40,944 nt of DNA from Oceanispirochaeta sp. M1 (lineage in GTDB: Bacteria > Spirochaetota > Spirochaetia > DSM-2461), in contig NZ_QQPQ01000042.1 in assembly GCF_003346715.1 (NCBI RefSeq), forward strand, positions 1 through 40,944, in the 5' to 3' direction. A model generated the notes under the pieces. It had not been told where the DNA came from. It did not search any database and saw only the letters and a program-made list of their open reading frames with translations. How positions within the stretch are numbered: the first letter of the stretch is position 1; every line of letters starts with the position of its first letter. This document shows positions 1 to 8,593 of this stretch, piece by piece. The position numbers and the translations under genes are program-made.

Positions 1-30
1 CTGTCCAAACGTTGTAGTATGATGACTCAT
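1..30 (-). CDS. Transposase N-terminal fragment (10 codons, runs off the window)
   Basis: The minus strand from 30 to 1 reads MSHHTTTFGQ and continues beyond the edge. The start codon has an AAAGGA ribosome-binding site 8 nt upstream. The peptide resembles the N-termini I recall for IS4-type transposases with a DUF4372 domain, but ten residues cannot settle the family. It is identical to the fragment at the other end. Confidence 0.45.
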   Translation of the reverse strand, partial: MSHHTTTFGQ

Positions 31-128
31 AGCCGATTTCCTTTTGTTGTATTGTTTTAGTCGACTTAAGAATAAACGGAGATCGGCTTTTATAAAACCC
101 CTTTCAAATTATCTTGGACAGCTGTGAA
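1..128 (-). mobile_element. Insertion-sequence end (left copy of 128-bp inverted terminal repeat)
   Basis: Positions 1-128 are the exact reverse complement of 40817-40944. Within the unit, CTGTCCAA (1-8) recurs inverted as TTGGACAG (114-121), and AGCCGAT-type motifs recur on both sides. A transposase-like start codon lies on the minus strand at 30-28 with an AAAGGA ribosome-binding site. The flanks diverge from position 129 (T here, C in the other copy). I infer the same end of a multicopy IS at both edges. About 128 bp of identity is also what a short-read assembler with a k-mer near 127 would leave at such a repeat, so the contig probably broke inside IS copies. Confidence 0.75.
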
Positions 129-142
129 TATAAATATAAAAT
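114..142 (+). promoter_or_regulatory. Candidate hybrid promoter formed by the IS end
   Basis: TTGGAC at 114-119, inside the IS repeat, is followed by a 17-bp spacer and TAAAAT at 137-142 in the flanking DNA. The start point would fall near 149, just ahead of the glycosyltransferase ATG at 166. An outward -35 box at an IS end is a well-known way for insertions to activate neighbours. This is inference from spacing and hexamers only. Confidence 0.4.
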
Positions 143-165
143 ATTTCTTGTAAGGTTGATAGTAA

Positions 166-1566
166 ATGAAACAGTCATATAAACTCGCCGTTGTCTGCGG
201 CAAGCTGGGAGATGTTGACGGCGTCTCTCTGGAAGTTGATAAATGGATTGATGTACTCTGTGATATGGGCCATGAAATCTATACAGTCTCGGGTGTATAT
301 GCAGCCGATCTGCCTCGGGTTCCGGCAGAAAGAAGACTCACGGTCCCCGAACTCTGTTTTGATTCAGATTTTCAGAAACGTATAGAACCTGTGATGTTCC
401 CTCATATAGTACCGGGGAATAGATCAAACGGAAGTTCCAAGGAACGTAAAAAACTAATGGAGAGCCTTAATATTATCGGCTCCGATGCAGCAGAGCAGAT
501 CCATCAGTTTATTCTGGAAAATGATATAGATGCCCTTATCGCTCAAAATACAAACGCCATGCCCATGACTCTAGTGGGTGCCATGGCTGTATACAAGCTG
601 TCTTCAGAATACAAAACGGCCGTTATTTTCCACCATCATGATTTCTGGTGGGAGAGAAGCCGTTTCAGCGGAAATTATATGGAAGATCTTCTAAAAGAGA
701 TAATGCCTCCCACAGATCCTTCTCTGGAACATGTGGTGATATCCTCCTATGCCGCTCACAACCTGAGAACCATACGAAGGGTCCATCCCCATATTGTTCC
801 CAACTGTGAGGACTTCAGTAATCCTCCCGTAATGGATGATTATAACAGACAGTTCAGGGAAGACCTGGGATACAGTAAGGATGATATCCTCTTTCTGCAG
901 CCCACAAGAATTGTACCACGTAAGAGAATCGAAGATTCCATTTATCTGGTTTCCCGTTTTCAGCAGAAATATCCGGAGTTGAAAGAACATATCCGCTTTA
1001 TTATCTCCTTATATCAGGGAGATGAGCTGGATGACAGTTATGTCCACGGTATTCAGAAGATTGCCGATACAGAGGGTGTTGAACTGGATCTGATTGCAGA
1101 GCGGGTCGCATCGGTTCGTGGTACGGATGATCAGGGCAGGCGTTTATATACAAACAGGGATGTCCTTGTAAATGCGGATTTTGTGACCTATCTTCCTGTG
1201 TGGGAAGGATTCGGGAATGCTCTTCTTGAGACAGTAGCCGCCCGTATTCCTCTGGCAGTGGCAACATATCTGGTATATAAGACTGATATTATGAACCGGG
1301 GTCTGGACTGTGTTGAAATCAGAGATGATTACGATGTAAACGGCCGCCTGCTGATACCTGATAATTCCCTGGAACAGATCTATCAGATTGTTACTGATCC
1401 TGCTGTCAGGGCCATGATGACTGAGCACAGCTTCAATGCCATGAAAAAAGCATTCGGGATGCCCGTACTTCAGGAAAAGCTGAAGGGTATTCTGGAATCC
1501 TATGGAGATGAAATCCTTGCGTCCAGAAGACGTCTGGCCAAGAAGAAAACTACATTCTCAGTATAG
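166..1566 (+). CDS. Glycosyltransferase family 4 (GT-B fold)
   Basis: A 466-residue cytoplasmic protein without a signal peptide or membrane segment. The N-terminal half starts with a Rossmann-type strand followed by GDVDGVSLEVDKW, typical of the acceptor domain of GT4 enzymes. The C-terminal half has PTRIVPRKRIEDSI (around residues 246-259) and WEGFGNALLE (346-355), whose E347 and E355 form the EX7E nucleotide-sugar motif of retaining GT4 enzymes. An unusual FHHHDFWWERSRF stretch sits near residues 150-162. It should transfer a sugar from a nucleotide donor, but donor and acceptor cannot be read from sequence. It is the first gene after the IS end and faces the methyltransferase tail to tail. 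The start has only a weak AAGG site. A polysaccharide, glycolipid or compatible-solute role is possible. Confidence 0.8.
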   Translation: MKQSYKLAVVCGKLGDVDGVSLEVDKWIDVLCDMGHEIYTVSGVYAADLPRVPAERRLTVPELCFDSDFQKRIEPVMFPHIVPGNRSNGSSKERKKLMESLNIIGSDAAEQIHQFILENDIDALIAQNTNAMPMTLVGAMAVYKLSSEYKTAVIFHHHDFWWERSRFSGNYMEDLLKEIMPPTDPSLEHVVISSYAAHNLRTIRRVHPHIVPNCEDFSNPPVMDDYNRQFREDLGYSKDDILFLQPTRIVPRKRIEDSIYLVSRFQQKYPELKEHIRFIISLYQGDELDDSYVHGIQKIADTEGVELDLIAERVASVRGTDDQGRRLYTNRDVLVNADFVTYLPVWEGFGNALLETVAARIPLAVATYLVYKTDIMNRGLDCVEIRDDYDVNGRLLIPDNSLEQIYQIVTDPAVRAMMTEHSFNAMKKAFGMPVLQEKLKGILESYGDEILASRRRLAKKKTTFSV

Positions 1567-1581
1567 AGCTGCCGGGAATAT

Positions 1582-2145
1582 TCAGAGTGGTTTCAGGGCT
1601 CTTATACATATATGGGAATTGAATTCCTGAATGGATGTAATTTCTCTGAAACCACTATCAATTATTTCCCGGATAAGTTCGGAAGATCCTATCCTCTCGG
1701 CAATGGGAGGTCCTGAGCTCATCTCAGGATTCTCCTTTTCCCAGTCAATTATCAGCAAGACTCCCCCAGGTTTGAGTACGCGGTATGCTTCATTCAGAAA
1801 AGTTTCTGTATTTTCAAGTTCATGATAAACAGCAATACTCCACAGGGCGTCAGCGCAGTTGTTTTTCAGGGGTATATGAGTACTGTCTACAAGAACAGGG
1901 CGAATATTCTCAGGCATGTTGGCATTGAGATATTCTATCATCACCGGCTGTATATCCACTGCGTGAATAACGGCTTCAGGAGCTGAGGAGGCAAATTCCT
2001 GTGTAAAAAAATCGGTTCCTGCACCATAGTCTACAAGGACTTCAGGTGATTCAAGATCAAGGGATTTCCATATCAGTTCTGGAGGAAGCCACTTCTTTCT
2101 AACCGGGTTGTTCAATTTCTCAAGTTTGTCAGGATTAAAAATCAT
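1582..2145 (-). CDS. SAM-dependent methyltransferase, class I (Methyltransf_11 type)
   Basis: A class I methyltransferase of about 187 residues. Counted from the longer start at 2154, motif I is DYGAGT (42-47); then come an acidic motif II strand (AVDIQPV), SIAVYHELE in the motif IV region, and VLKPGGVLLIIDW, the signature post-motif III strand of the UbiE/COQ5-like group. Such enzymes methylate small molecules or quinones; this substrate is unknown. I prefer the ATG at 2145, because the AGGAG site at 2156-2160 lies about 10 nt upstream of it but only 1 nt upstream of the ATG at 2154. The gene is single and convergent with the glycosyltransferase, with a 15-bp gap. Nothing nearby points to its acceptor. 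Confidence 0.75.
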   Translation of the reverse strand: MIFNPDKLEKLNNPVRKKWLPPELIWKSLDLESPEVLVDYGAGTDFFTQEFASSAPEAVIHAVDIQPVMIEYLNANMPENIRPVLVDSTHIPLKNNCADALWSIAVYHELENTETFLNEAYRVLKPGGVLLIIDWEKENPEMSSGPPIAERIGSSELIREIIDSGFREITSIQEFNSHICIRALKPL

Positions 2146-2189
2146 CTCATTCATACTCCTAATAATATAATCCCTGAATCCGGTGATTT

Positions 2190-2225
2190 CCTGAATAATG
2201 AATGGATTATTACGAATGTTCAGGG
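2190..2225. other. Imperfect stem-loop in the divergent intergenic region
   Basis: The 156-165 bp between the methyltransferase and azlC contain CCTGAATAAT, a short loop and ATTATT followed by TTCAGG, giving a bulged hairpin. It could be an operator or leader structure for either divergent gene. No convincing -35/-10 pair was found here. Confidence 0.3.
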
Positions 2226-2310
2226 TTTTCCGGTTCTTTTGTCTTTATATAGCAGCCCAGCCCTCTCATGACTGCATGGTAGACACTTTTTTCTTGGGGT
2301 TTTCCCTGAT

Positions 2311-3057
2311 ATGATGTTCGAAATGGGAAATCAAAAGTACAGTAAAACAAGTGAATTCACCGCAGGAGCACGAGCTGCTCTGCCTCTCCTTATGGGAACA
2401 GCGCCCTTTGGATTGATATACGGGACTCTTGCTGTGACCGCGGGGCTTTCCAATGCTGCCGCCGTTGCCATGTCCCTGTTTGTTTTTGCCGGGTCGGCAC
2501 AGTTTATAGCCGTCGGCCTTGTGGGTGCAGGGGCCCCTGTTGCCATTATTATTCTGACCACAGTCGTTGTAAACCTGAGGCATATGCTCTACAGCGCCAC
2601 TCTGCTTCCCTATCTGAAGACAGTTCCACAGCGCTGGCGGATAGCACTGGCCTTCTGGCTGACCGATGAAGCCTTTGCTGTTTGCATAAGCCGCTACCGG
2701 GAGGATGATGATTCTCCCTGGAAACACTGGTACCAGCTTGGTGCTTCTCTGGCCATGTACGTTAATTGGCAGATCTGGTGTATCTTGGGTCTTATTCTGG
2801 GCAGCCGTATTTCTGATGCCGGAGCCTGGGGGCTTGATTTTGCCCTTCCTGTCACCTTTATAGGTATGACAATTCCCTTTATTAAAAATAGATCCACCGT
2901 GGTCTGTGTTATAACCGCTGCTGCGGTCTCGTTGATGACTGGATTCATGCCGTTTAAACTTGGACTTATAGTCGCAGCTCTGGCGGGAGTTTCAGCAGGT
3001 CTGCTTGTAGACAAATCAGTTCAATATCAAGAGTTTCTCAAAGGAGAACAGACATGA
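2311..3057 (+). CDS. azlC: AzlC family branched-chain amino acid exporter, large subunit
   Basis: A 248-residue polytopic membrane protein with the features of AzlC/YgaZ: the N-terminal G[19 protein letters not shown] type segment, the A-G-S-A-Q-F motif near residues 67-72, [15 protein letters not shown] around residues 90-104, and L-T-D-E-A-F-A-V near 117-124. Each is conserved in the family. With its small partner AzlD it forms an exporter for branched-chain or related amino acids. The start at 2311 follows a TTGGGG stretch; ATGs at 2314 and 2323 are alternatives. The stop overlaps the azlD start (ATGA), implying translational coupling. Confidence 0.88.
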   Translation: MMFEMGNQKYSKTSEFTAGARAALPLLMGTAPFGLIYGTLAVTAGLSNAAAVAMSLFVFAGSAQFIAVGLVGAGAPVAIIILTTVVVNLRHMLYSATLLPYLKTVPQRWRIALAFWLTDEAFAVCISRYREDDDSPWKHWYQLGASLAMYVNWQIWCILGLILGSRISDAGAWGLDFALPVTFIGMTIPFIKNRSTVVCVITAAAVSLMTGFMPFKLGLIVAALAGVSAGLLVDKSVQYQEFLKGEQT

Positions 3058-3383
3058 CTCTGCCTGAAATAATAATGCTTGCCGGAATGTTTGCTGTTAC
3101 TTTTTTTATCCGCTATATTCTTCTTGCTGTTGCCGATCGCTTTCAGATGCCTGATCTGATGGAAAGAGCTCTCTATTATGTTCCTCCGGCTGTTTTGACA
3201 GCCATACTGGTTCCAGCGGTACTTCTTCCCCGGGGAGAGTGGGATATCAGTTTCTCAAATGCCTATATTTTCGGTGCCCTTGCAGCTGTTGCGGGAGGGG
3301 TTATTTTAAGAAAACATACTCTAATGGCTTCGATAGTCAGCGGGTTTGTCATTTTTTTTGTATGGAGATTTCTCTTCTCCTGA
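3054..3383 (+). CDS. azlD: AzlD family branched-chain amino acid exporter, small subunit
   Basis: A 109-residue hydrophobic protein with about four transmembrane helices and the AzlD/YgaH pattern: FFIRYILL near the N-terminus, then a [19 protein letters not shown] segment, where the Y-V-P-P-A-V-L-T-A motif is characteristic. It overlaps azlC by 4 nt, with an AAAGGAG ribosome-binding site inside azlC. Together the two proteins should make a two-component amino-acid exporter. The acetyltransferase gene starts 13 nt downstream and may be co-transcribed. Confidence 0.87.
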   Translation: MTLPEIIMLAGMFAVTFFIRYILLAVADRFQMPDLMERALYYVPPAVLTAILVPAVLLPRGEWDISFSNAYIFGALAAVAGGVILRKHTLMASIVSGFVIFFVWRFLFS

Positions 3384-3396
3384 TATACTTCCTCCT

Positions 3397-4047
3397 ATGT
3401 CAGATTTTATAGTAAGAAAAATGCAGATAAAAGACAGGGATGCTCTGATAGAGATTCTCCATCTTGCAGATCCTCATGGTAAAGCACATCCTTTTCCGGC
3501 AATTATTTATAAGCGATGGGGTGAGTTCTATTATGAGCAGAGCCGGGATAACTGTTTTGTTGCTGCCGAGTCGGAATCAGACCGTGCTGTGGGTATAATT
3601 CTCTGTGCTGTTGATACCGGGAAGTATCAGAAGATCTTTAATCGGGAATATTACAGGAATATTCAAAAAGCAGTTAAAGATATGGAGTCTGACCATCCTG
3701 GAACCATAAAGAAACACAATATGGCTTATTACCGTCATAGAGAGGGGATTCAACTCAATCTGATACATTTCTTCAAAATGAAAAAAATCTATTCAGATTA
3801 TCCTGCTCATCTTCATATCAATATTCATCCTGATTTTCAGAGAAGGGGACTTGGGCATCTGCTGGTGGATAGTCTTCTCGGGCATCTGAAAGAAAAAGGC
3901 ATTGAAGGGCTTCATCTTATTGTTGATTCTGAAAATCAGAAGGGAATCGGTTTTTATATGAAATACGGATTCACTGAACTTCTGAAGATTTTCCCTGCCG
4001 GAAAGAACGGTATCATCTACGGTGTTAAAACCACAGAGAAAAGATAA
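3397..4047 (+). CDS. GNAT family N-acetyltransferase
   Basis: About 216 residues with a GNAT fold. HINIHPDFQRRGLGHLL carries the acetyl-CoA pyrophosphate-binding R/Q-x-x-G-x-G/A loop (QRRGLG), and GIGFYMKYGFTELL is the usual C-terminal N-x-x-x-x-x-F-Y-x-x-x-G-F motif. I chose the ATG at 3397 (MSDFIVRKMQ) over an in-frame codon at 3346, because 3346 lies inside azlD and the shorter form begins directly with the first GNAT strand. The central region (about 65-135) is longer than in minimal GNAT proteins. The substrate is unknown; position after azlCD suggests an amino acid or amine, which is a guess from context. Confidence 0.8.
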   Translation: MSDFIVRKMQIKDRDALIEILHLADPHGKAHPFPAIIYKRWGEFYYEQSRDNCFVAAESESDRAVGIILCAVDTGKYQKIFNREYYRNIQKAVKDMESDHPGTIKKHNMAYYRHREGIQLNLIHFFKMKKIYSDYPAHLHINIHPDFQRRGLGHLLVDSLLGHLKEKGIEGLHLIVDSENQKGIGFYMKYGFTELLKIFPAGKNGIIYGVKTTEKR

Positions 4048-4114
4048 TAATTTACTTATTAATTTGCTTAAGTTCTTTTCAAACTCCCTCATTTTCAATA
4101 CTATGGTCGGGAAC

Positions 4115-4240
4115 TAAGGTCTTATGTCATTTATCCTTAGCATGTCACCACATGTCTAAGTAAGACTTATTAACACAAGGCCCTTGGGCTTTGAAAAAAC
4201 TGACACCAGGGCTGTACGACAGCTTTGGTCGTATACAGGA
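4115..4240 (+). promoter_or_regulatory. Structured leader upstream of the NifU-like/GGGtGRT operon
   Basis: The 199 bp without a gene between 4048 and 4246 contain several inverted repeats. CTTAGCATG and CATGtCTAAG surround a 6-nt loop near 4136-4161, CCC/GGG arms lie near 4179-4189, and GTACGAC/GTCGTATAC lie near 4214-4235, just ahead of the ribosome-binding site. I recognise no known riboswitch. The structures may control the operon or be a protein-binding site. No clear promoter hexamers were found. Confidence 0.3.
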
Positions 4241-4246
4241 GGAAAA

Positions 4247-4942
4247 ATGGAATATTCTGTAGAAGTAAACGAAATGTGTCCCATTTCCAGAGGACCAAAA
4301 CATGAATCTGCTCCCATTCCGATGGAAGGAAAATTCAGAGTTGCTAAAGATGTAAGAGATATCTCAGGATTTACACACGGAGCCGGATGGTGTGCACCCC
4401 AGCAGGGTGTCTGTAAACTGTCTTTGAATATCAAGGAAGGAATTATCGAAGAATGTCTGATTGAAACAATCGGCTGTTCCGGAATGACTCACTCAGCCGC
4501 TATGGCTTCAGAAATACTGACAGGAAAAACTATCCTGGAAGCTCTCAACACCGACCTGGTCTGTGATGCTATCAACGTAGCCATGAGAGAACTCTTTCTG
4601 CAGATTGCCTACGGGCGTTCACAGACTGCTTTCTCAGATGGCGGACTTCCTGTTGGTGCCGGACTTGAAGACCTTGGTAAAGGTCTTGTTTCCCAGGTTG
4701 GAACCACATATGGAACTAGAGCCAAAGGTGCCCGTTACCTGAACCTGGCCGAAGGTTATATTTCCAAACTGGCCCTGGATAAGAATGATGAAATTATCGG
4801 TTACGAGTATGTAAAAACCGGACCCATGATGGACATGATTGTTAAAGATGGTAAGGATGCCAACGAAGCTGTTAAGGTATGTACCAATAGCTATGGAAGA
4901 TTTACCGAAGGGGTTAAATTTGTTAACCCGAGACACGAGTAG
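4247..4942 (+). CDS. NifU/IscU-like iron-sulfur cluster assembly scaffold protein
   Basis: A 231-residue protein with a NifU_N/IscU-like core. Candidate ligand cysteines are C49 and C56 (GWCAPQQGVC) and C77 (IGCSGMTHS); the G-C-S-G motif matches the IscU-type second cysteine region. It is longer than IscU (about 130 aa), with a C-terminal extension rich in G, Y and K. The start at 4247 follows a strong AGGAGG site; a longer in-frame reading from 4184 has no ribosome-binding site. It is followed after 17 nt by the GGGtGRT gene, a pairing I recall from spirochaetes and clostridia. Its role is probably cluster assembly or delivery to, or with, that partner, whose function is not established. Confidence 0.8.
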   Translation: MEYSVEVNEMCPISRGPKHESAPIPMEGKFRVAKDVRDISGFTHGAGWCAPQQGVCKLSLNIKEGIIEECLIETIGCSGMTHSAAMASEILTGKTILEALNTDLVCDAINVAMRELFLQIAYGRSQTAFSDGGLPVGAGLEDLGKGLVSQVGTTYGTRAKGARYLNLAEGYISKLALDKNDEIIGYEYVKTGPMMDMIVKDGKDANEAVKVCTNSYGRFTEGVKFVNPRHE

Positions 4943-4959
4943 GGAGGAGCTTAGAAATT

Positions 4960-5958
4960 ATGGCACTGTTTGAAAGTTACGAAAGAAGAATTAAACAGAT
5001 CGAAGTCGTTCTGAAAGAGAACGGAATCGCCTCTCTGGAAGAAGCCAGAAAGATCTGTACAGATAAAGGATTTGATCCTTATGAGATTGTAAAAGATACT
5101 CAGAATATTGCATTTGAGAATGCCAGCTGGGCCTATGTCCTCGGAGCGGCAATTGCCGTGAAAAGAGGCATAACAAAAGCCAGCAAGGCTGCCGAAGTTC
5201 TGGGTGAAGGCCTGCAGGCTTTCTGTATTCCCGGATCTGTTGCCGACCAGAGACTGGTTGGTATCGGACACGGTAACCTGGCCTCCAGACTGCTGAGTGA
5301 TGATTCCAACTGTTTCTGCTTCCTGGCAGGACACGAATCATTTGCAGCCGCCGAAGGTGCAATTAAGATTGCTCAGAATGCCAACACCGTAAGAAAAGCT
5401 CCCTTAAGAGTTATCCTGAACGGTCTTGGAAAAGATGCGGCATACCTTATCTCCAGAATTAATGGATTCAATTATGTTCAGACTCAGTATGACTACGATA
5501 GTGGTGAACTGGCTGTAGTTAAAGAAACCAAATTCTCCGATGGTGACAGAGGAACTATCAACTGCTATGGCGCTGATGATGTTTCTGAAGGTGTTGCTAT
5601 CATGCATAAAGAGGGTGTTGATGTTTCCATTACCGGTAACTCTACAAACCCCACAAGATTCCAGCACCCCACAGCCGGTATCTATAAGAAAGAGTGTAAC
5701 GAACAGGGAAAGAAATATTTTTCTGTAGCCTCCGGTGGAGGAACAGGAAGAACTCTGCATCCCGATAACATGGCCGCCGGTCCTGCCTCCTACGGTATGA
5801 CAGACACCATGGGAAGGATGCACTCCAGTGCTCAGTTCGCCGGATCTTCTTCTGTTCCCGCTCACGTAGAAATGATGGGACTCATCGGTATGGGTAACAA
5901 CCCCATGGTCGGTGCTTCTGTTGCCGTAGCGGTAGCTGTTGAAAAAGCAATGGTCTAA
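4960..5958 (+). CDS. GGGtGRT family protein (function unknown)
   Basis: 332 residues with the family's name motif GGGTGRT at 259-265, followed by LHPDNMAAGPASYGMTDTMG and an Ala/Val-rich C-terminus. The family is conserved and of unknown function. Glycine-rich stretches (NGLGKDAAYLISR, SGGGTGRT, GLIGMGNNPMVGASVAVAV) suggest nucleotide or cofactor binding, which is inference. It starts 17 nt after the NifU-like gene with an AGGGAGGAG site, so the two are surely one operon, and a strong terminator follows. A link to iron-sulfur metabolism is supported only by this neighbour. No signal peptide or membrane segment is seen. Confidence 0.85.
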   Translation: MALFESYERRIKQIEVVLKENGIASLEEARKICTDKGFDPYEIVKDTQNIAFENASWAYVLGAAIAVKRGITKASKAAEVLGEGLQAFCIPGSVADQRLVGIGHGNLASRLLSDDSNCFCFLAGHESFAAAEGAIKIAQNANTVRKAPLRVILNGLGKDAAYLISRINGFNYVQTQYDYDSGELAVVKETKFSDGDRGTINCYGADDVSEGVAIMHKEGVDVSITGNSTNPTRFQHPTAGIYKKECNEQGKKYFSVASGGGTGRTLHPDNMAAGPASYGMTDTMGRMHSSAQFAGSSSVPAHVEMMGLIGMGNNPMVGASVAVAVAVEKAMV

Positions 5959-5990
5959 GACCTTTTAAGCTTATTTTATATTAATATGAA

Positions 5991-6021
5991 AGCCTTCGGA
6001 TATTCCGGAGGCTTTTTTTTT
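5991..6021 (+). terminator. Rho-independent terminator of the GGGtGRT operon
   Basis: AGCCTTCGG and CCGGAGGCT form a GC-rich stem around a short loop, followed by eight or nine T residues. It lies 33 bp after the GGGtGRT stop codon and separates that operon from the histidine kinase gene. Confidence 0.92.
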
Positions 6022-6085
6022 GAATCAAAAGTGATCTCTTTGTAGACTATACTATGTGTCAGATACAGTTACCGGATATGCTGAA

Positions 6086-8548
6086 ATGAATGCTAAAACT
6101 AAAAAATACCTTATTCTCACTATTCTTTTTCTATTGATAATACCAGGAAGCTATTTTTCTATACAGTTTTTTGAGTCTGTGGATTTTATATTCGGGAATA
6201 TTCCTGTATTTATAATTGCACTGCTCTTTCATCCTGCATGGGCTGCTGCTGCAGGTCTGATTTCAGCACTGCTGTACTCTCTCAGCTGTGGCCATTATCT
6301 GGCAGTTCCCATTTTTGTTCTGGAAGCCCTGTTTCTCTCATTGGCTGTATACAGGAAAAAAACCGGAATACCCCTGATTTTGATATCCCTCTACTGGCTA
6401 TTTATTGGAATCCCTTTGACTTTTCTCCTCTTCTTAAAATTATTGAACCTTCCAATGCTTCTGATCCTGCTGAGAGCGGAGGTCTACTTTCTAAACGCCC
6501 TGTTTGCTGCCGCAGCGGCAAATGCAATTCTGGCCAGTTCTCATGTTCAGAAGCTTCATATGGTGAGAAGGCTCCGTTTAAACCGTTATTTTAATATCAT
6601 TTCATCCTCTCTGCTTATACTGGTTATTACAGTGGTATTCATTCTTCTGAGTTTGGAGAACCGTATTCTCATGGATAGGAATATTGATTATTCATCAGAA
6701 CTTTTGTTAGTTTCTTCGGAAAATCTGGAGAGTGATATTGAGAGCCTTATTATTGAATATAGGGACAATCCACGTGAAATGAGTATGCAGCTGAGAGACG
6801 GAAAAGATCCGGGAATCTATAAAGAGCTGCAATACCTCCTTGAGTATCATAGAAAAGATAAAGAACACAGTATTGCTCTGAAAGACAGTACAGGCCGGCT
6901 GATAGTCTCTTCTTCTGAATCATCACCCTTTCTCCCGGATACTATGGAGCTGATCGGTCTCTCAGAGGGAACCCTGACTTCCCTTGATAAGGGTATTTCC
7001 TTATGGATGCCTTCTGTACAGGATTACCGGAGCAGCAGTTTTTTTGAATCACGCTTTGTCTATATTTATGAAATGGAATCAACAGGCTGGATTATACAGT
7101 CTGAGATGTCCCGCCATGAGATGATGTACAGTCATCTAAGGAATATCAGTCTTATTCTCTTCCTGATTTCAGTGGTTTCTCTGCTCCTGATTCCTGTATT
7201 GAAATTGATGTCGAAGCGTTTCAGTAATATTCTGGATAGTCTGATTCTCCAGAGTTCAAGGTATATGTACGGTCTGGATGATCCCGGGGAGAATGAGAAT
7301 TGGCCGGACAGTCGTATCTGGGAATTCAGCCATCTCAGTTACAGGTTGAAAGAGATTATGTCTCATCAGACAAAGGCCACTTCTCTTTTGAGCAAACAGA
7401 ACAAGGCTCTTTCAGATCTGAATTCTGCTCTGGCAAGGAGTGAGGAAAATCTGAGGATTACCTTGAATTCCATAACCGACGGAGTACTTGTGAGTGATGC
7501 GGAGGGCCGTCTGCTATCCATTAATTCTGTTGCTTCCAGGCTGTGTGGATATAAAAAGGATTTTGATGATTATATTTTTCTCCAGAATATTCTGAACTTG
7601 AAGGATGAATTTACAGGCGAATTCTATACAGGGTTCCTTAATGCGGTTCTTCACAAAGGTGAAGTTATAGATTCTGCGGCCAGGTATCTTATAGAGAATA
7701 AGAATGGGAAAGTCTCTGTTGTAACAATTGGTGCTGCTCCCATCAGGATGAGCCGGAACTCTGTTATCCGGGGAGCGGTTATTATTCTCAGGGATATTAC
7801 CGAATCAAGGGAGCTTGAAGAACAGCTCAGACAATCTCAGAAAATGGAAATTGTCGGTCAGCTTGCCGGAGGAATAGCCCATGATTTCAATAATCTGCTG
7901 GGGGGAATCCAGGGGATGATCAGTGTTATGGAGCTGGACCTTGAGGATGTCAGTGATCAGAGTGCCAGACTCTGTGAGATTACCAAGCTTATTTCCCGGG
8001 CCTCGGATCTAACATCCAAGCTGCTCTCATTTTCCAGAAAGGGAAAGATGGTAAGCAACTCTTTTGATTTTCATTCCATTATTGATGAAACAAGAGATCT
8101 ACTGCTGCATATCTTTCCCGGGAATATAAAGATTGAGTGTGAATTAAATGCTTCAGAAAGTCATATTCAGGGTGACCCGACAGAAATCCAGAGAGTTCTG
8201 ATGAATCTGGCCCTTAATGCAAGAGATGCGATACAGGGTGAAGGAATCTTGAATTATTCTACTGTGAATCTGGCCGAAGGGACACAAATTGAGACATTGA
8301 CAGGGCCAGTCCGGCTTGAGACTGATTTCTTTTATCTCAGGGTTTCAGACACAGGCAGCGGCATCCCTGCAGATATTATCAATCATGTTTTTGAACCGTT
8401 TTTCTCTACAAAAGATCTGGGTCAGGGCTCCGGCCTTGGATTGTCTGCAGTGTATGGATCTCTTCTGGAACATCACGGATTTATCCATCTGAAAAGTACC
8501 GAGGATAAAGGGACAGTTTTCTCTCTTTACTATCCACTGGCTGATTAA
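6086..8548 (+). CDS. Membrane PAS sensor histidine kinase
   Basis: About 820 residues. A multi-helix N-terminal membrane region (about 1-190) is followed by an extracytoplasmic sensing segment (about 190-345), another helix (about 350-375), a linker, a PAS domain (about 450-575), HisKA with phospho-acceptor H599 in GGIAHDFNNLL, and HATPase_c with the N box (NLALNARDAI), DTGSGIP and GQGSGLGLS. No receiver domain is attached. An in-frame GTG at 6056 would add 10 residues, but TATACT at 6048-6053 looks like a -10 box, which places the GTG before the transcript start; I therefore prefer the ATG at 6086. It lies 45 nt upstream of the HD-domain gene and probably forms an operon with it. The signal and the partner regulator are unknown. 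Confidence 0.87.
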   Translation: MNAKTKKYLILTILFLLIIPGSYFSIQFFESVDFIFGNIPVFIIALLFHPAWAAAAGLISALLYSLSCGHYLAVPIFVLEALFLSLAVYRKKTGIPLILISLYWLFIGIPLTFLLFLKLLNLPMLLILLRAEVYFLNALFAAAAANAILASSHVQKLHMVRRLRLNRYFNIISSSLLILVITVVFILLSLENRILMDRNIDYSSELLLVSSENLESDIESLIIEYRDNPREMSMQLRDGKDPGIYKELQYLLEYHRKDKEHSIALKDSTGRLIVSSSESSPFLPDTMELIGLSEGTLTSLDKGISLWMPSVQDYRSSSFFESRFVYIYEMESTGWIIQSEMSRHEMMYSHLRNISLILFLISVVSLLLIPVLKLMSKRFSNILDSLILQSSRYMYGLDDPGENENWPDSRIWEFSHLSYRLKEIMSHQTKATSLLSKQNKALSDLNSALARSEENLRITLNSITDGVLVSDAEGRLLSINSVASRLCGYKKDFDDYIFLQNILNLKDEFTGEFYTGFLNAVLHKGEVIDSAARYLIENKNGKVSVVTIGAAPIRMSRNSVIRGAVIILRDITESRELEEQLRQSQKMEIVGQLAGGIAHDFNNLLGGIQGMISVMELDLEDVSDQSARLCEITKLISRASDLTSKLLSFSRKGKMVSNSFDFHSIIDETRDLLLHIFPGNIKIECELNASESHIQGDPTEIQRVLMNLALNARDAIQGEGILNYSTVNLAEGTQIETLTGPVRLETDFFYLRVSDTGSGIPADIINHVFEPFFSTKDLGQGSGLGLSAVYGSLLEHHGFIHLKSTEDKGTVFSLYYPLAD

Positions 8549-8593
8549 AAAGAAAAACAGCTTGACGAGAAAGGCAATTTATCCGAAGTTTAA

